Below, one piece after another: positions 7,796 through 17,929 of a stretch of DNA of 64,000 nucleotides. Numbering within the stretch: position 1 is the first letter of the stretch; each line of letters opens with the position of its first letter. A program made the position numbers and the translations under genes. This stretch comes from Lachnospiraceae bacterium. Lineage in GTDB: Bacteria; Bacillota; Clostridia; Lachnospirales; Lachnospiraceae. The stretch is taken from contig JAAUZJ010000005.1 in the NCBI GenBank assembly GCA_014804695.1, forward strand, positions 59,121 to 123,120. Direction: 5' to 3'. The notes beneath the pieces were generated by a model. The model had not been told where the DNA came from, made no database searches, and saw nothing but the letters and a program-made list of their open reading frames with translations.

Positions 7796-9958
7796 TTATA
7801 GATGCAGCACTCTCTCCTTAATCTCCTGCGTACGTCCCTGATTCCAAAACTGTGTGCCGATGTAGCCGCAGGTACGTCTTGCCACATTCATTTTATCCTG
7901 GTCTCTGTTGCCGCAGTTAGGGCACTCCCATATAAGCTTTCCGTCTTCGTCATCTACGATCCTGATCTCTCCATGATAATCGCATGCCTGGCAATAATCG
8001 CTCTTAGTATTTAATTCCGCATACATGATATGCTCATAAATATGCTTCATTACCGCAAGTACGGCGTCTATATTATTCTCCATATTGGGTACTTCCACAT
8101 AACTTATGGCGCCGCCCGGAGAAAGCTCCTGAAACTGTGACTCAAAGGTAAGCTTATCAAAGGCATTTATATTTTCCGTTACATGTACATGATAACTGTT
8201 GGTAATATAACTCTTGTCCGTCACTCCTTCAATAATTCCAAACCGTTGCTGTAAACATTTGGAGAACTTATAAGTTGTGGACTCTAACGGCGTTCCATAA
8301 AGACTGAAATCAATATTTGTCTCCTTAGCCCATTTTTTACAAGCATCATTCATATGACGCATAACTTCTAATGCAAAAGGAGTTGATGACGGATCTGTAT
8401 GTGACTTCCCGGTCATATATCTGGTACATTCACAAAGTCCTGCATATCCTAGTGAAATAGTAGAGTAGCCTCCATATAGCAATTTATCTATTGGCTCTTC
8501 TTTTTTCAATCGCGCAAGCGCACCATACTGCCATAAAATCGGCGCAACATCGGAAGGCGTTCCCTTAAGGCGGTCATGTCTGCACATAAGCGCCTCTCTG
8601 CAAAGTTCAAGCCTTTCATCAAATATCTTCCAGAACTTATCCATGTCTTTTCCGGAAGAACAGGCAATATCCACCAGATTTAGCGTTACCACACCCTGGT
8701 TGAATCTTCCGTAGAACTTAGGTCTATCGTTTTCATCATGATAAACTGTTAAAAAAGAACGGCACCCCATACAGGTATAACAATTTCCATCCTTTAATTT
8801 CTTCATGATCTTTTCCGAAATATAGTCCGGAACCATACGTTTAGCCGTACACTGTGCTGCAAGTTTTGTTAAATACCAATACTTGCTGTCTTCGTGGATA
8901 TTATCTTCTTCAAGTACATATATAAGTTTGGGGAAAGCAGGTGTAATATAGACGCCCTTTTCATTCTTAACCCCGCGTATGCGTTGCTTGAGCATCTCTT
9001 CTATAACCATTGCAAGGTCATCTCTAAGCTGTCCCTCCGGTACTTCGCCAATGTACATAAATACCGTAACAAAAGGCGCCTGTCCGTTTGTAGTCATAAG
9101 TGTGATGACCTGATACTGAATCATCTGTACGCCTTGGTTAATCTCTTTCCTGACGCGCATCTCTGCAATCTGGTTTATTCTTTCATCGGAACATTCAATT
9201 CCCATACTGTTCATTTCTTCTCTTACTTCCCTGCGGAGCTTTTCACGGCTCACCTGCACAAACGGTGCTAAATGCGCAAGGGAAATACTCTGCCCGCCAT
9301 ACTGTGAGCTGGCAATCTGCGCAATACACTGAGTAGCAACATTACATGCAGTAGAAAAACTTTTCGGTGTATCAAGCATAGTTTCACTAATAACCGTTCC
9401 GTTCTGCAGCATGTCTTCTAAATTTACCAGACAGCAGTTATGCATATGCTGTGCAAAATAATCTGCATCATGAAAATGAATAATCCCCTGTTCGTGCGCT
9501 TCTACAATACTCTGTGGCAGCAAAAAACGTTTGGTTATATCCTTGCTGACCTCTCCTGCCATATAATCTCTTTGTACGCTGTTCACAGTAGGATTTTTAT
9601 TGGAATTTTCCTGTTTAACCTCTTCATTATTACATTCTAAAAGACTTAATATCTGTTCATCCGTAGAATTCGATTTACGTATAAGGGCACGTTTATAGCG
9701 GTAAGTAATATAATTTCTTGCCATAGAGTATGCGTTAGATTCCATCAGCTGGTTTTCTACCATATCCTGAATTTCTTCCACATTAGGCGAACGCTTCATC
9801 TTGGCACAGTGCTCCATAACAACTTTCGCAATCGCATCAATCTCATCATCCGAAAGCCTGTCCGAATCATTGACACTATTATTGGCCTTTCTTATGGCAG
9901 CAATAATTTTCTCCAGATCAAAGGTTGCTTCCGTACCGCTTCTTTTAATAATCCTCAT
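7796..9958 (-). CDS. nrdD: anaerobic ribonucleoside-triphosphate reductase (class III)
   Basis: Makes deoxynucleotides from NTPs without oxygen using a glycyl radical. The N-terminus (MRIIKRSGTEATFDLEKI) is an ATP-cone allosteric domain; the C-terminus has two Cys pairs, CQAC and CPNC, for zinc, followed by the glycyl radical segment RRTCGYIGTQFWNQGRT about 30 residues from the end. The start at 9958 fits the family and has GGGGG upstream; a longer 27-residue extension has no support. The resulting 720 residues are usual. Expression probably depends on the promoter and inverted repeat at 10020-10079. Confidence 0.95.
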   Translation of the reverse strand: MRIIKRSGTEATFDLEKIIAAIRKANNSVNDSDRLSDDEIDAIAKVVMEHCAKMKRSPNVEEIQDMVENQLMESNAYSMARNYITYRYKRALIRKSNSTDEQILSLLECNNEEVKQENSNKNPTVNSVQRDYMAGEVSKDITKRFLLPQSIVEAHEQGIIHFHDADYFAQHMHNCCLVNLEDMLQNGTVISETMLDTPKSFSTACNVATQCIAQIASSQYGGQSISLAHLAPFVQVSREKLRREVREEMNSMGIECSDERINQIAEMRVRKEINQGVQMIQYQVITLMTTNGQAPFVTVFMYIGEVPEGQLRDDLAMVIEEMLKQRIRGVKNEKGVYITPAFPKLIYVLEEDNIHEDSKYWYLTKLAAQCTAKRMVPDYISEKIMKKLKDGNCYTCMGCRSFLTVYHDENDRPKFYGRFNQGVVTLNLVDIACSSGKDMDKFWKIFDERLELCREALMCRHDRLKGTPSDVAPILWQYGALARLKKEEPIDKLLYGGYSTISLGYAGLCECTRYMTGKSHTDPSSTPFALEVMRHMNDACKKWAKETNIDFSLYGTPLESTTYKFSKCLQQRFGIIEGVTDKSYITNSYHVHVTENINAFDKLTFESQFQELSPGGAISYVEVPNMENNIDAVLAVMKHIYEHIMYAELNTKSDYCQACDYHGEIRIVDDEDGKLIWECPNCGNRDQDKMNVARRTCGYIGTQFWNQGRTQEIKERVLHL

Positions 9959-10019
9959 GCTTAACCCCCATACAATCATAAACAGCGGATGCCACACTAT
10001 GCGAGACATCCATAAACTA

Positions 10020-10051
10020 ATATAGTATACCACAAACACGGTATACTATAT
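10020..10051. promoter_or_regulatory. 12-bp inverted repeat upstream of nrdDG, candidate NrdR operator
   Basis: The arms ATATAGTATACC (10020-10031) and GGTATACTATAT (10040-10051) are perfect inverted copies around an 8-nt spacer. Read on the minus strand, the promoter-proximal arm continues into CAATATATAGT, which matches the core of the NrdR box (C-w-A-t-A-T-w-T-w-G-t). The second arm is a weaker match centred about 30 bp away, close to the spacing of paired NrdR boxes. The repeat touches the -10 element, as expected for a repressor site. Assignment to NrdR is inference; no nrdR lies in the window. Confidence 0.5.
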
Positions 10052-10079
10052 ATTGTAGCATGAAGTTTTCACATGTCAA
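10052..10079 (-). promoter_or_regulatory. nrdDG promoter
   Basis: Minus-strand TTGACA (consensus -35, 10079-10074), 16 nt, TACAAT (10057-10052), followed directly by the inverted repeat. The -35 overlaps the last codon region of the upstream TPR-DUF4037 gene, so nrdDG has its own start of transcription. Confidence 0.65.
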
Positions 10080-12565
10080 GATATTGTTTTAAAAATTTCA
10101 AGGTCGAAATTATCTACATCAGAATCATCCAAATTTGATTTTTCCAAATCAGAATTTCCCAAATCGGATTTTTCAAGATCAATCTGAAACTGCTGCTTAG
10201 TCAGGCGCTCCGCCGAATCCAAATCATTATATCCATATAAATGCACACTGTTTGTCATTATATCAAATGCCAGATTTTGACCTTTATGCGCATACTCTAC
10301 AACATATCTGCCATAAAGCTCTAACATCTTATCAGAGTAGGTACTTATTTCCCCACGGAGATACGTCTCATATGATGTATTGGCAATATTATCGTCTCCG
10401 GTATGAATGCTTCTTGCATTCTCTGCCAACGCAGGATACTTTTTCGCAAAGTCTTCCATCCATGATACCTGAAGCTGTACAATCTGCTCGATAATGTTCT
10501 TCTTATCAGGATCAATAATAGGAAAATGCTCCTTGATCGCCTCATACTCTTCCGGTGCCGTACTCTCCATCATTCTGCCATATTTTTCTTCAATAAGGTT
10601 ATGCCCAAGAGAAAATTCCCTTATAAAATCATAAAGATACTGAAGCAGCATGGTCCGATTCCACGTCATATACTGACTTTTGCGCATTATGGAAAAAGTA
10701 GGCCAGTCATTTTGGCAGCCTGCACGCCCTCCTACATTTTGTACCTTATCAAATGCCTTAAACTCTGTTTTTGCAATCTGTTCCACCAGCTGTTCATTAC
10801 TATATGTGGCAAAAACTGCTTTTCTGGACAACTCGTCACTATGCGAATCCAGATAATTATCCGAATCACTTATAAAATTATTTATATAAAGTTCATTTGC
10901 CAGATAATCCCCAATCTGTTCTACCGTATCCGGCAGTCCTGCTACAAGTCCTGCAAGCGTTCTCCCATTTTCCGTCTCTGATACACTGCGGTAAAGCCAT
11001 TTATCATGTGGCGGATATACACCATCTATATAGTGCTGCAATTTCATTGCCTCACGTGCAGCATCCGCCATCATAATCTGTGCCGTAACCTTATCACCGC
11101 GCTTGATCATTCTATTATAATTATACTGCCCTGCCTGTGAAAATTTCGCCGCGCTGTCCGCCATTTTTAAATAGCGTATATCCTCAGGATATCCTTTAAG
11201 GAACTTGTTACGCTCAGTGCTAAAGATTCCCTCATCATCCCTGAACACTTCACCGTTTGTTACGCTGGCAAGGGCATAATCCGGCACTTCCCGCCAGTTT
11301 ACCTGTTCATAATCGAGGTAACCTATCAGGTTTTCAAAAAAGTCTTGAATTATGAAAAGACCGCGTCTTTCTTTTGCGACGTTTTTCGGCATACGTTTAT
11401 ATCCCTGAAATTCTTCAGGAAGCTCTTCATAAGCCGCTTCTAATTTTTCTCCAATGGCAGCATACGTCTCCTGCGTAACCCACATGCAAAATTCCGGTCC
11501 CCAATCATGGTCTGTTGAACTTATATCGTCATACCCAAAACAATCCGATCCCATACCTATAAGACCTACAGCGATTTTGTCCTCATAATCCGGAAACTTC
11601 TCAGCAATCATCGGTACACCACATTCTTCATAAAATGCTCGGCTAAGAGCCATACCGCTTACAGTTTCTTCATCTGAAACCTGCGGCATGCTATCCTGAA
11701 CTTTGCTTTCATCTTCTTCAGCGCTTCCTAACTCTTCATCTGCTGCTCCACTTATACTATCAGCCGCTAATTTCCTGCAAGCCTGTGCATTTTCCTTAAG
11801 TCTCTCATAAAACTCATTTCTTCCGAGATTACGCTCCATAATATGCATGGCTTTCTCAAAAAGGCTCTGGGCATTGCCATATTCTTTTTTCTGATAATGG
11901 TAAGTTGCAAGCGCAGACAACGCCGCCCCGTAGTGGGCGTCCTCTATCCCTAAAGCATCAAACGCCTGTATGGATGCCTTGGCATAAGAATATGCTTCTT
12001 CTATTTCTCTGATATTTAAACAGCTGGTTGCAAGATTGGCATAGGTTACCGCAATCTCAAATTCTGCACCAGTTTTAGTCTCTACTATACGAAGCGCCCT
12101 GAGCAGACTTTCTTTGGCCTCTGCGAATTCCCCAAGTTCCTGATACAATAGACTCAGATTATTTTCCATACTTGCAATTAACATATCATCCTTATTAAGC
12201 TTCGCATCATAGATTTCTCTTACCTTAAGATATAACTGCAAAGAATCCTTCAATCTTCCGCCTGCGCGGTATGCATTAGCTACATTTAAAAGTGTTGTTG
12301 CATAAGGTATGGTACCTTCTAATCCCATCCGCACTGCCAAATCTATACACTGCTTGGCAATCGCATAGGAATCCTTTACGCGGCTGGTTTCCCTGTAGTA
12401 TCCAAGAAGCTCGTTTAAAAGCTGTAAAAGGCTCCCTTCATCACCTATGGATGCAGCCTCCAAAATAGCATCCTGCATAAGTTTTTCCGCATCAAATCCA
12501 CGGTTTTTCGCATAATATTCATCAACCTGCCGCATAATGGCAGCCACATTTATTTTTTTGCTCAT
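10076..12565 (-). CDS. TPR - DUF4037 - DUF4125 protein with pentapeptide-like tail
   Basis: An 829-residue soluble protein. Residues about 1-260 are tetratricopeptide repeats (for example NNLSLLYQELGEFAEAKESLLRAL). An acidic linker (about 265-300) leads to a DUF4037 nucleotidyltransferase-like domain, with MGSDCFGYDDISSTDHDWGP resembling the GS-x(n)-D-x-D catalytic pattern. Then comes a DUF4125 helical domain (SQYMTWNRTMLLQYLYDF to NSVHLYGYNDL). The last 30 residues repeat a five-residue unit (SDLGN, SDLEK, SNLDD, SDVDN, FDLEI) like short pentapeptide repeats. Function is unknown; a sensing or nucleotidyl-transfer role is inference. Good start at 12565. Confidence 0.75.
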   Translation of the reverse strand: MSKKINVAAIMRQVDEYYAKNRGFDAEKLMQDAILEAASIGDEGSLLQLLNELLGYYRETSRVKDSYAIAKQCIDLAVRMGLEGTIPYATTLLNVANAYRAGGRLKDSLQLYLKVREIYDAKLNKDDMLIASMENNLSLLYQELGEFAEAKESLLRALRIVETKTGAEFEIAVTYANLATSCLNIREIEEAYSYAKASIQAFDALGIEDAHYGAALSALATYHYQKKEYGNAQSLFEKAMHIMERNLGRNEFYERLKENAQACRKLAADSISGAADEELGSAEEDESKVQDSMPQVSDEETVSGMALSRAFYEECGVPMIAEKFPDYEDKIAVGLIGMGSDCFGYDDISSTDHDWGPEFCMWVTQETYAAIGEKLEAAYEELPEEFQGYKRMPKNVAKERRGLFIIQDFFENLIGYLDYEQVNWREVPDYALASVTNGEVFRDDEGIFSTERNKFLKGYPEDIRYLKMADSAAKFSQAGQYNYNRMIKRGDKVTAQIMMADAAREAMKLQHYIDGVYPPHDKWLYRSVSETENGRTLAGLVAGLPDTVEQIGDYLANELYINNFISDSDNYLDSHSDELSRKAVFATYSNEQLVEQIAKTEFKAFDKVQNVGGRAGCQNDWPTFSIMRKSQYMTWNRTMLLQYLYDFIREFSLGHNLIEEKYGRMMESTAPEEYEAIKEHFPIIDPDKKNIIEQIVQLQVSWMEDFAKKYPALAENARSIHTGDDNIANTSYETYLRGEISTYSDKMLELYGRYVVEYAHKGQNLAFDIMTNSVHLYGYNDLDSAERLTKQQFQIDLEKSDLGNSDLEKSNLDDSDVDNFDLEIFKTIS

Positions 12566-12584
12566 TCATATACACCCTCTTTAT

Positions 12585-15500
12585 CTAATTAAGAAATTGC
12601 CCAAGTACATCCATAAATATACTTATATCCAAAGGCTTTGCAATATGGGCATTCATTCCATTTTTGAGCGCCGCCTCCTTATCCTCTTCAAGCGCATTTG
12701 CTGTCATAGCAATGATCGGCAGACTCTTGACATCATTTCTCGGAAGATCACGTATGGTTCTGGTTGCTTCATAACCATTCATAACCGGCATCTGTACATC
12801 CATCAAAACCACGTCATAATAATTTTCTTCTGATTTACTTACCATTTCCACTGCATCCGTACCATCCGGCGCAGACTCAACCTCAAAACCTGCTTCTGTC
12901 AATATTACTTCCGCAATTTCGCGGTTCAGTTCAATATCCTCTACAAGCAGAACGCGTTTTCCGCTGAAATCTGTCAGATTCCATATTTCTGGCTTATCCT
13001 CTTTCTCAATTAGATTATTGGCCGCAAGCAGTGCCGATTTTAAGTCCGACATAAAGAGCGGTTTTGCACAAAAGGCGGTAATGCCCGCATCTTTTGCCTC
13101 CTCTTCAATATCAGTCCAGTCGTATGCTGTCAGAATGATAATAGGCACATCGTTACCTACTGTACTACGGATTCTTCTTGCCGTTTCAACTCCGCTAAGT
13201 TCAGGCATCTGCCAGTCAATAATATAGGTATGATAAGAGTCGCCCTCTTCATATGCCATTTTTGCGCGGTATGCTGCCTCTCTGCCTGAAGTAGTCCACT
13301 CAGCGCGCATGCCTATCTGTTTCAGCATTTTGCTGACACTGTCACAAATGTTGAAGTCATCGTCTACCACTAAGGCACGCAGACCGTCTAATTCCTTTAT
13401 CTGTTCCGCATTCTTTTCAACATCCTGTAATTTCAGGCTTATCTCTACCGTAAATGTACTTCCTTTTCCAAGTTCACTCTCTACGGAAATCGTACCGTTC
13501 ATCATTTCAACAATGTTCTTGGTGATCGCCATACCAAGCCCCGTACCTTCAATCCCGCTGCGTGTTGTGCTTGACTCGCGCTCAAATGGTTCAAAAATAT
13601 GTTGTATAAAGTCCGCTGACATGCCGATACCGTTATCCTTAATAATAAAAACATAGTCTCCATAACCATGCCTAAAGGTTGTTTTCTGCATGATCCTAAA
13701 TGAAATACTGCCTTTTGCGGGCGTATATTTTACGGCATTGCTAAGGAGATTTATAAATATCTGGTTCAGTTTAAGCGGATCCGCTATAACATCCTCATTG
13801 ACAACCTCGAAGGTATCCATAAAAAGCTCAAGCTGCTTTGCTTTTACCTGAGGCTGGATGATATTTAACAGGTTATGCATCAATTCGGAAATGTTACAAT
13901 CCTGTTCCTTAATCTGTACCTTCCCGCTTTCGATTCTACTCATATCCAGTATATCATTTATCAGACTAAGCAGATGATTACTGGAAGAAAGGACTTTCTG
14001 AAGACAATCCATAACCTGGTCTTTATTATCAATATGGCTGGCCGCAATCGTTGCAAATCCTATGATTGCATTCATAGGCGTACGTATATCATGAGACATA
14101 TTGGAAAGGAAAGTAGACTTTGCTGCATTGGCATGCTGTGCCTGCATAAGCGCATCCTGCAGAGCCTGTGTCTGTTCCCTCTGTTTCTGCACCTGCTCCG
14201 TAATCTCATTGACCACAACCATAACCATAATGTCACCGGTGTCATTATCCGGCGTCATAATAAAGGTGTGTCTTACGCACATTTGAGTATCGTCGCTGTA
14301 CCGTACCCAATAGTCGACATTCACCGCCGCATCCCCATGTTCAAAAGATTTTCTAAGATAATCCATATTTACTACTCTGCAATAGTCCTCAAGAGACTCC
14401 TCTAAGACATCCTTTTTACACTGTTCAAAATACTCGGAAGCCTTACATGGTATCTCAAGTCCTGCCTTTTCAAGCAGCGATACCTCATTGCCGTCCATTT
14501 CATGCACAATATCACTCTCAATAAGATCTTTCGTCAGGTTAAATTCAAACGTACAAAAAGCATTAGAGGTAATCGCTATCCGGTACTGCCTTTCCTTACG
14601 GTCTGCAATGGACATTTCTGCCTGAATACGCAATTCTTTTTCCTTTAATTCCGTAATATTCTGTCTGATGAACAAAACTTTGCTTGCCTTACCTTCTTTT
14701 CTTTCCAGACAAATAATATTAACGTGTTCCCATTCTGCGCCGCCGCTGCGCTGTACATGACATTCATAACGCAGGTCATTATGCACTTTCATAGCTTCAA
14801 TAATTGACTGTCTATCAAGAAATCCGGCAAAATCTTTACGTTCGCTTTCTTCTACCAGAACACTACATAAATACCTTGTCAGATCCTGATAGCTGCCGCT
14901 AACTGCAAGACCGCTGTTTTCAGGTCTTGTTCCAGCCAGATAAAGATATGTGCCCGCTTCTAAGTCAACCATTGCAAAACGGGTAAACAGCGTATTAACA
15001 CCACTGATGATATATCCCATCTCACGGTTTTCCTTCTCCAGTAATTTTCTTTCCCGTCCGGCTTGTATAAGCGTCAGAATAATATAAATAATAAACAAAA
15101 CGATCAACATGGTCTCCAGCTGGATTCCTACAAGATTTTCCATTTTCACCATGTTTTCCGTAACCGTCTTAGGAAATGTCTGTACAAGAACAAAATTATT
15201 CTCAGAAAGATATCTTACGCAGATATTGTCCGTCTTGCTTCCGGCACCGCAGACATAAGAGCCCTCTCCACCGTTTTCAAATACGGTTTCTGCAAGTTCT
15301 GCGGTATGACTGTCAATCATTTCAAGTTCAAGCAGCAGGTCAAAAATTTTTCCATCATGTCCCTTAGCATCGGAACATGCAAGAAGCTGTCCATCCGGCA
15401 TACACAGATGTACTGATGCAGACTCGCCAAAATATGTTGTTTTAAGCATATCTTTCAAATACTCCTCCGCCAGATATACTCCCCGAAGCACACCGATAAT

Positions 15501-15974
15501 CTCTCCCTCGTAAATGACAGGTGCATAAAAACACAGCATTGTTTCATCGTAAAAAGGCGAATCAAATACTACTGCTATACCACTGTTCCCGTTCATACCA
15601 TTAATATAAAAGTCTCTATATGAGGCATCGACAGTTCGTCCGTCTGCATTATGATCAACGCCTTCCGTATCTGTAAACAACAAAGCGTCAAATAATGAAT
15701 TTTCTTCTATTTCCCGTAACATCTGTATAGTCATTACAGGCTCTGTCAGACTCTCTCCCAAAAAATATGAATATGTATTGATCAGGTCACGTGCATTATT
15801 TAATTCTTCATCAATCTGTGCAGCCATCTGACGCGCAGAATCCGCCGCATAGCTCATATTACGGTCTTCCATACGCCTTCTGTTTTGTACTGTATACCAA
15901 TTAAATAAAATAACAATTGCCATCAGAAGCAACACAACATATATAATTTTTCGAAGATAGTGTCTCTTTTTCAT
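12585..15974 (-). CDS. hybrid sensor histidine kinase with two receiver domains
   Basis: Membrane kinase of about 1129 residues. A signal-anchor helix (about 8-28) precedes an extracellular dCache-like sensor (about 35-275), a second helix (about 285-305), PAS-like regions, and a HisKA box FLSNMSHDIRTPMNAI with the phospho-His at about residue 628. The HATPase domain follows (NDILDMSRIESGK, DNGIGM, GTGLGMAI). Two receivers follow, with phospho-Asp in IIDWQMPE (about 920) and LMDVQMPV (about 1059). The start at 15974 (MKKRHYLRK) is preferred over a TTG at 16001. No separate DNA-binding regulator is adjacent, and the ligand is unknown. Confidence 0.88.
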   Translation of the reverse strand: MKKRHYLRKIIYVVLLLMAIVILFNWYTVQNRRRMEDRNMSYAADSARQMAAQIDEELNNARDLINTYSYFLGESLTEPVMTIQMLREIEENSLFDALLFTDTEGVDHNADGRTVDASYRDFYINGMNGNSGIAVVFDSPFYDETMLCFYAPVIYEGEIIGVLRGVYLAEEYLKDMLKTTYFGESASVHLCMPDGQLLACSDAKGHDGKIFDLLLELEMIDSHTAELAETVFENGGEGSYVCGAGSKTDNICVRYLSENNFVLVQTFPKTVTENMVKMENLVGIQLETMLIVLFIIYIILTLIQAGRERKLLEKENREMGYIISGVNTLFTRFAMVDLEAGTYLYLAGTRPENSGLAVSGSYQDLTRYLCSVLVEESERKDFAGFLDRQSIIEAMKVHNDLRYECHVQRSGGAEWEHVNIICLERKEGKASKVLFIRQNITELKEKELRIQAEMSIADRKERQYRIAITSNAFCTFEFNLTKDLIESDIVHEMDGNEVSLLEKAGLEIPCKASEYFEQCKKDVLEESLEDYCRVVNMDYLRKSFEHGDAAVNVDYWVRYSDDTQMCVRHTFIMTPDNDTGDIMVMVVVNEITEQVQKQREQTQALQDALMQAQHANAAKSTFLSNMSHDIRTPMNAIIGFATIAASHIDNKDQVMDCLQKVLSSSNHLLSLINDILDMSRIESGKVQIKEQDCNISELMHNLLNIIQPQVKAKQLELFMDTFEVVNEDVIADPLKLNQIFINLLSNAVKYTPAKGSISFRIMQKTTFRHGYGDYVFIIKDNGIGMSADFIQHIFEPFERESSTTRSGIEGTGLGMAITKNIVEMMNGTISVESELGKGSTFTVEISLKLQDVEKNAEQIKELDGLRALVVDDDFNICDSVSKMLKQIGMRAEWTTSGREAAYRAKMAYEEGDSYHTYIIDWQMPELSGVETARRIRSTVGNDVPIIILTAYDWTDIEEEAKDAGITAFCAKPLFMSDLKSALLAANNLIEKEDKPEIWNLTDFSGKRVLLVEDIELNREIAEVILTEAGFEVESAPDGTDAVEMVSKSEENYYDVVLMDVQMPVMNGYEATRTIRDLPRNDVKSLPIIAMTANALEEDKEAALKNGMNAHIAKPLDISIFMDVLGQFLN

Positions 15975-16027
15975 GTAAACTGCCCCGCTTTCAATGTACA
16001 ATACATTTTACCATATTTGCATTTACA

Positions 16028-17488
16028 TTACCATAGTTTCCTAAGCCCTTTGGGATAATGATTTTTCATCTGACCGCCTCCTGCTTTGCCAAAGCCTATG
16101 GAATATCCGCTCGTTGTAAGAAGCATCCAGCCTTTTAAACCGGTATCGCAGCTAAAAGTCTCACCCCGCAAATACTTTGCGGTTTCTTCTTTCGTCATTT
16201 CGTAACGCTTCTCAATCTCTCCATGCGACAAGTACAGCGCAAGCGCATGGGCCGGCTCAAATCTGTTCTTTTTATTCATTCCAAGATGCAGACCGGCTCT
16301 TATCACCTTAATTCCTTTAAGCGGTATCATGTCCGCAGGCACAAGATATATCTGTTCTCCGAATAAAATAAACCTTCCGTTTTGCTCAAGCTCATCCCGC
16401 ACTTGGTTAGATATTCCTAACTCCTTTTCCAAAAATTCCCTGCACAGTTTAATTCCGTCGGTACTCTGTTCTTTTATCTGCAAGGGCTTTGGGGTTAATC
16501 CGTCCGCTTTCCTAAGCTTCGCTATAAAATGCCCCTCTCCCGCTATCTTATGGGGCCACAGACGCATTGTATGTTCTATACCCTCTGCTGGATTTTCAAT
16601 CCACTTTCCTTCTCCTTGTGAAAAGAATGTCTCTAACTTAGTCTCTTCTACCACAAATTCATCATGCCTTCTTATAAATTCGCTTATCACGCCCTCGTTC
16701 TCCTGTGGCGAAAAAGTACAGGTAGAGTAGACCAAAACACCTCCTGACTTTAACATTTTGGCCGCATGTTCTAGAATATCAAGCTGTCTGTCTGCGCACA
16801 TTTCAACATTCTCAAGACTCCACATATCTATTGCGGTCTCATCCTTACGAAACATTCCCTCTCCGGAACATGGGGCATCCACTAATATCCTGTCAAAAAA
16901 CATAGGAAAAAATCTGGCAAGCCTGTCCGGAGTTTCATTACAGACCACCACGTTAGGTATTCCCATCCGTTCAACATTCTGCGATAATATTCTGGCTCTG
17001 TCAGGAACAATCTCATTTGAAACAATCAGCCCTTTACCCATCATTTTTCCTGCTATATGAGTAGTCTTTCCCCCCGGTGCCGCACATAAATCCAAAATTT
17101 TCTCACCAGCTTTAGGCTCAAGTGCCTCCGCTGCCGCCATCGCGCTGGGTTCCTGTATGTAATAGGCCCCGGCCTCATGAAATGGGTGTTTACCGGGCTG
17201 CATATCTGCGCTGTCTGTAGCGTTAGCGCATTTATCATAATAGAACCCCTCGCTGCACCAGGCTACCGGAGTTAGGTTAAATGGAATCCTTTTCAAAAAA
17301 TCTTCTCTGTTTGATTTAAGCGGATTATAACGAAGAGCGTACAAACGCTCCTTGTCATACGCAGCTGCAAACTCTGTATACTCATCACCAAGAAGGCGCT
17401 TCATCCTGTCTACGAAGGCTTCTGGCAACTTAATTTTGTCTTCTCTTTTCTCTTTATTTCCAGTTTCTTTTTCTGACATATGTGTCAT
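16028..17488 (-). CDS. 16S rRNA (cytosine-C5) methyltransferase, RsmF/NSUN type
   Basis: SAM-dependent m5C methylase that modifies ribosomal RNA. The Rossmann core begins ILDLCAAPGGKTTH; the two catalytic cysteines are in DAPCSGEGMF and YSTCTFSPQENE, the NOL1/NOP2/Sun pair. The C-terminal part (about 340-486) carries the RsmF-type PUA-like extension ending YPKGLRKLW. At 486 residues it fits the Gram-positive RsmF group. The exact target base (C1407 in Escherichia coli RsmF) is not deducible here. It lies upstream of the histidine kinase with a 53-nt gap. Confidence 0.88.
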   Translation of the reverse strand: MTHMSEKETGNKEKREDKIKLPEAFVDRMKRLLGDEYTEFAAAYDKERLYALRYNPLKSNREDFLKRIPFNLTPVAWCSEGFYYDKCANATDSADMQPGKHPFHEAGAYYIQEPSAMAAAEALEPKAGEKILDLCAAPGGKTTHIAGKMMGKGLIVSNEIVPDRARILSQNVERMGIPNVVVCNETPDRLARFFPMFFDRILVDAPCSGEGMFRKDETAIDMWSLENVEMCADRQLDILEHAAKMLKSGGVLVYSTCTFSPQENEGVISEFIRRHDEFVVEETKLETFFSQGEGKWIENPAEGIEHTMRLWPHKIAGEGHFIAKLRKADGLTPKPLQIKEQSTDGIKLCREFLEKELGISNQVRDELEQNGRFILFGEQIYLVPADMIPLKGIKVIRAGLHLGMNKKNRFEPAHALALYLSHGEIEKRYEMTKEETAKYLRGETFSCDTGLKGWMLLTTSGYSIGFGKAGGGQMKNHYPKGLRKLW

Positions 17489-17691
17489 ATATATCTCCTA
17501 TTTTCAATACTCATTAATACAAATTATACAACAACAAATCTTAACCTTCATTTTTCAAAAAACTTCCCCAACTGGTCTACATAATTCCCAATTTATGCCG
17601 ATATATATAGTGAACACAAACAAAGTAAATCCAAGGAGGGATTGTCGCAGTATATGGATATGAAGCGCTTTATAAAGTTCAGGCGGTTTCG

Positions 17692-17904
17692 GTGATATCC
17701 CCGCTCAAGAAGGTTTCTTCCGATGAGCAAAAACACCAGTCCAAGCAGAACCCGTCAGATACTCCCAGAAGATTATTCGCGGACGTACTTGATGAGGCAT
17801 GTGAGAAGGAACAGCAGAAAAACATCCATATCATTACAAGCGGATATACAAAAAATGCTCTTCCCTATTACAATTTTATTAATATGCGTGAGTACTGCCA
17901 TTAA
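17692..17904 (+). CDS. small uncharacterised protein, start uncertain
   Basis: About 70 residues from a GTG (ISPLKKVSSDEQKHQSKQ...NMREYCH), with no family recognised. A strong AAGGAGGG at 17633-17640 lies 51 nt further upstream, and the same frame stays open back to it (IVAVYGYEALYKVQAVSV), but with no standard start codon. The ATGs at 17654 and 17660 are one base out of frame, and adding one base after them would give an N-terminus MD.EALYKVQA. So either a rare start is used or one base has been lost. It ends before the strong terminator at 17930. Confidence 0.45.
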   Translation: MISPLKKVSSDEQKHQSKQNPSDTPRRLFADVLDEACEKEQQKNIHIITSGYTKNALPYYNFINMREYCH

Positions 17905-17929
17905 AATGACATACAACACATAGTATATT

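Noticed and set aside
8894-9271. Long open frame on the plus strand opposite nrdD
   Set aside because: No ribosome binding site, Cys/His-rich composition typical of an antisense shadow, and nrdD is clearly real.
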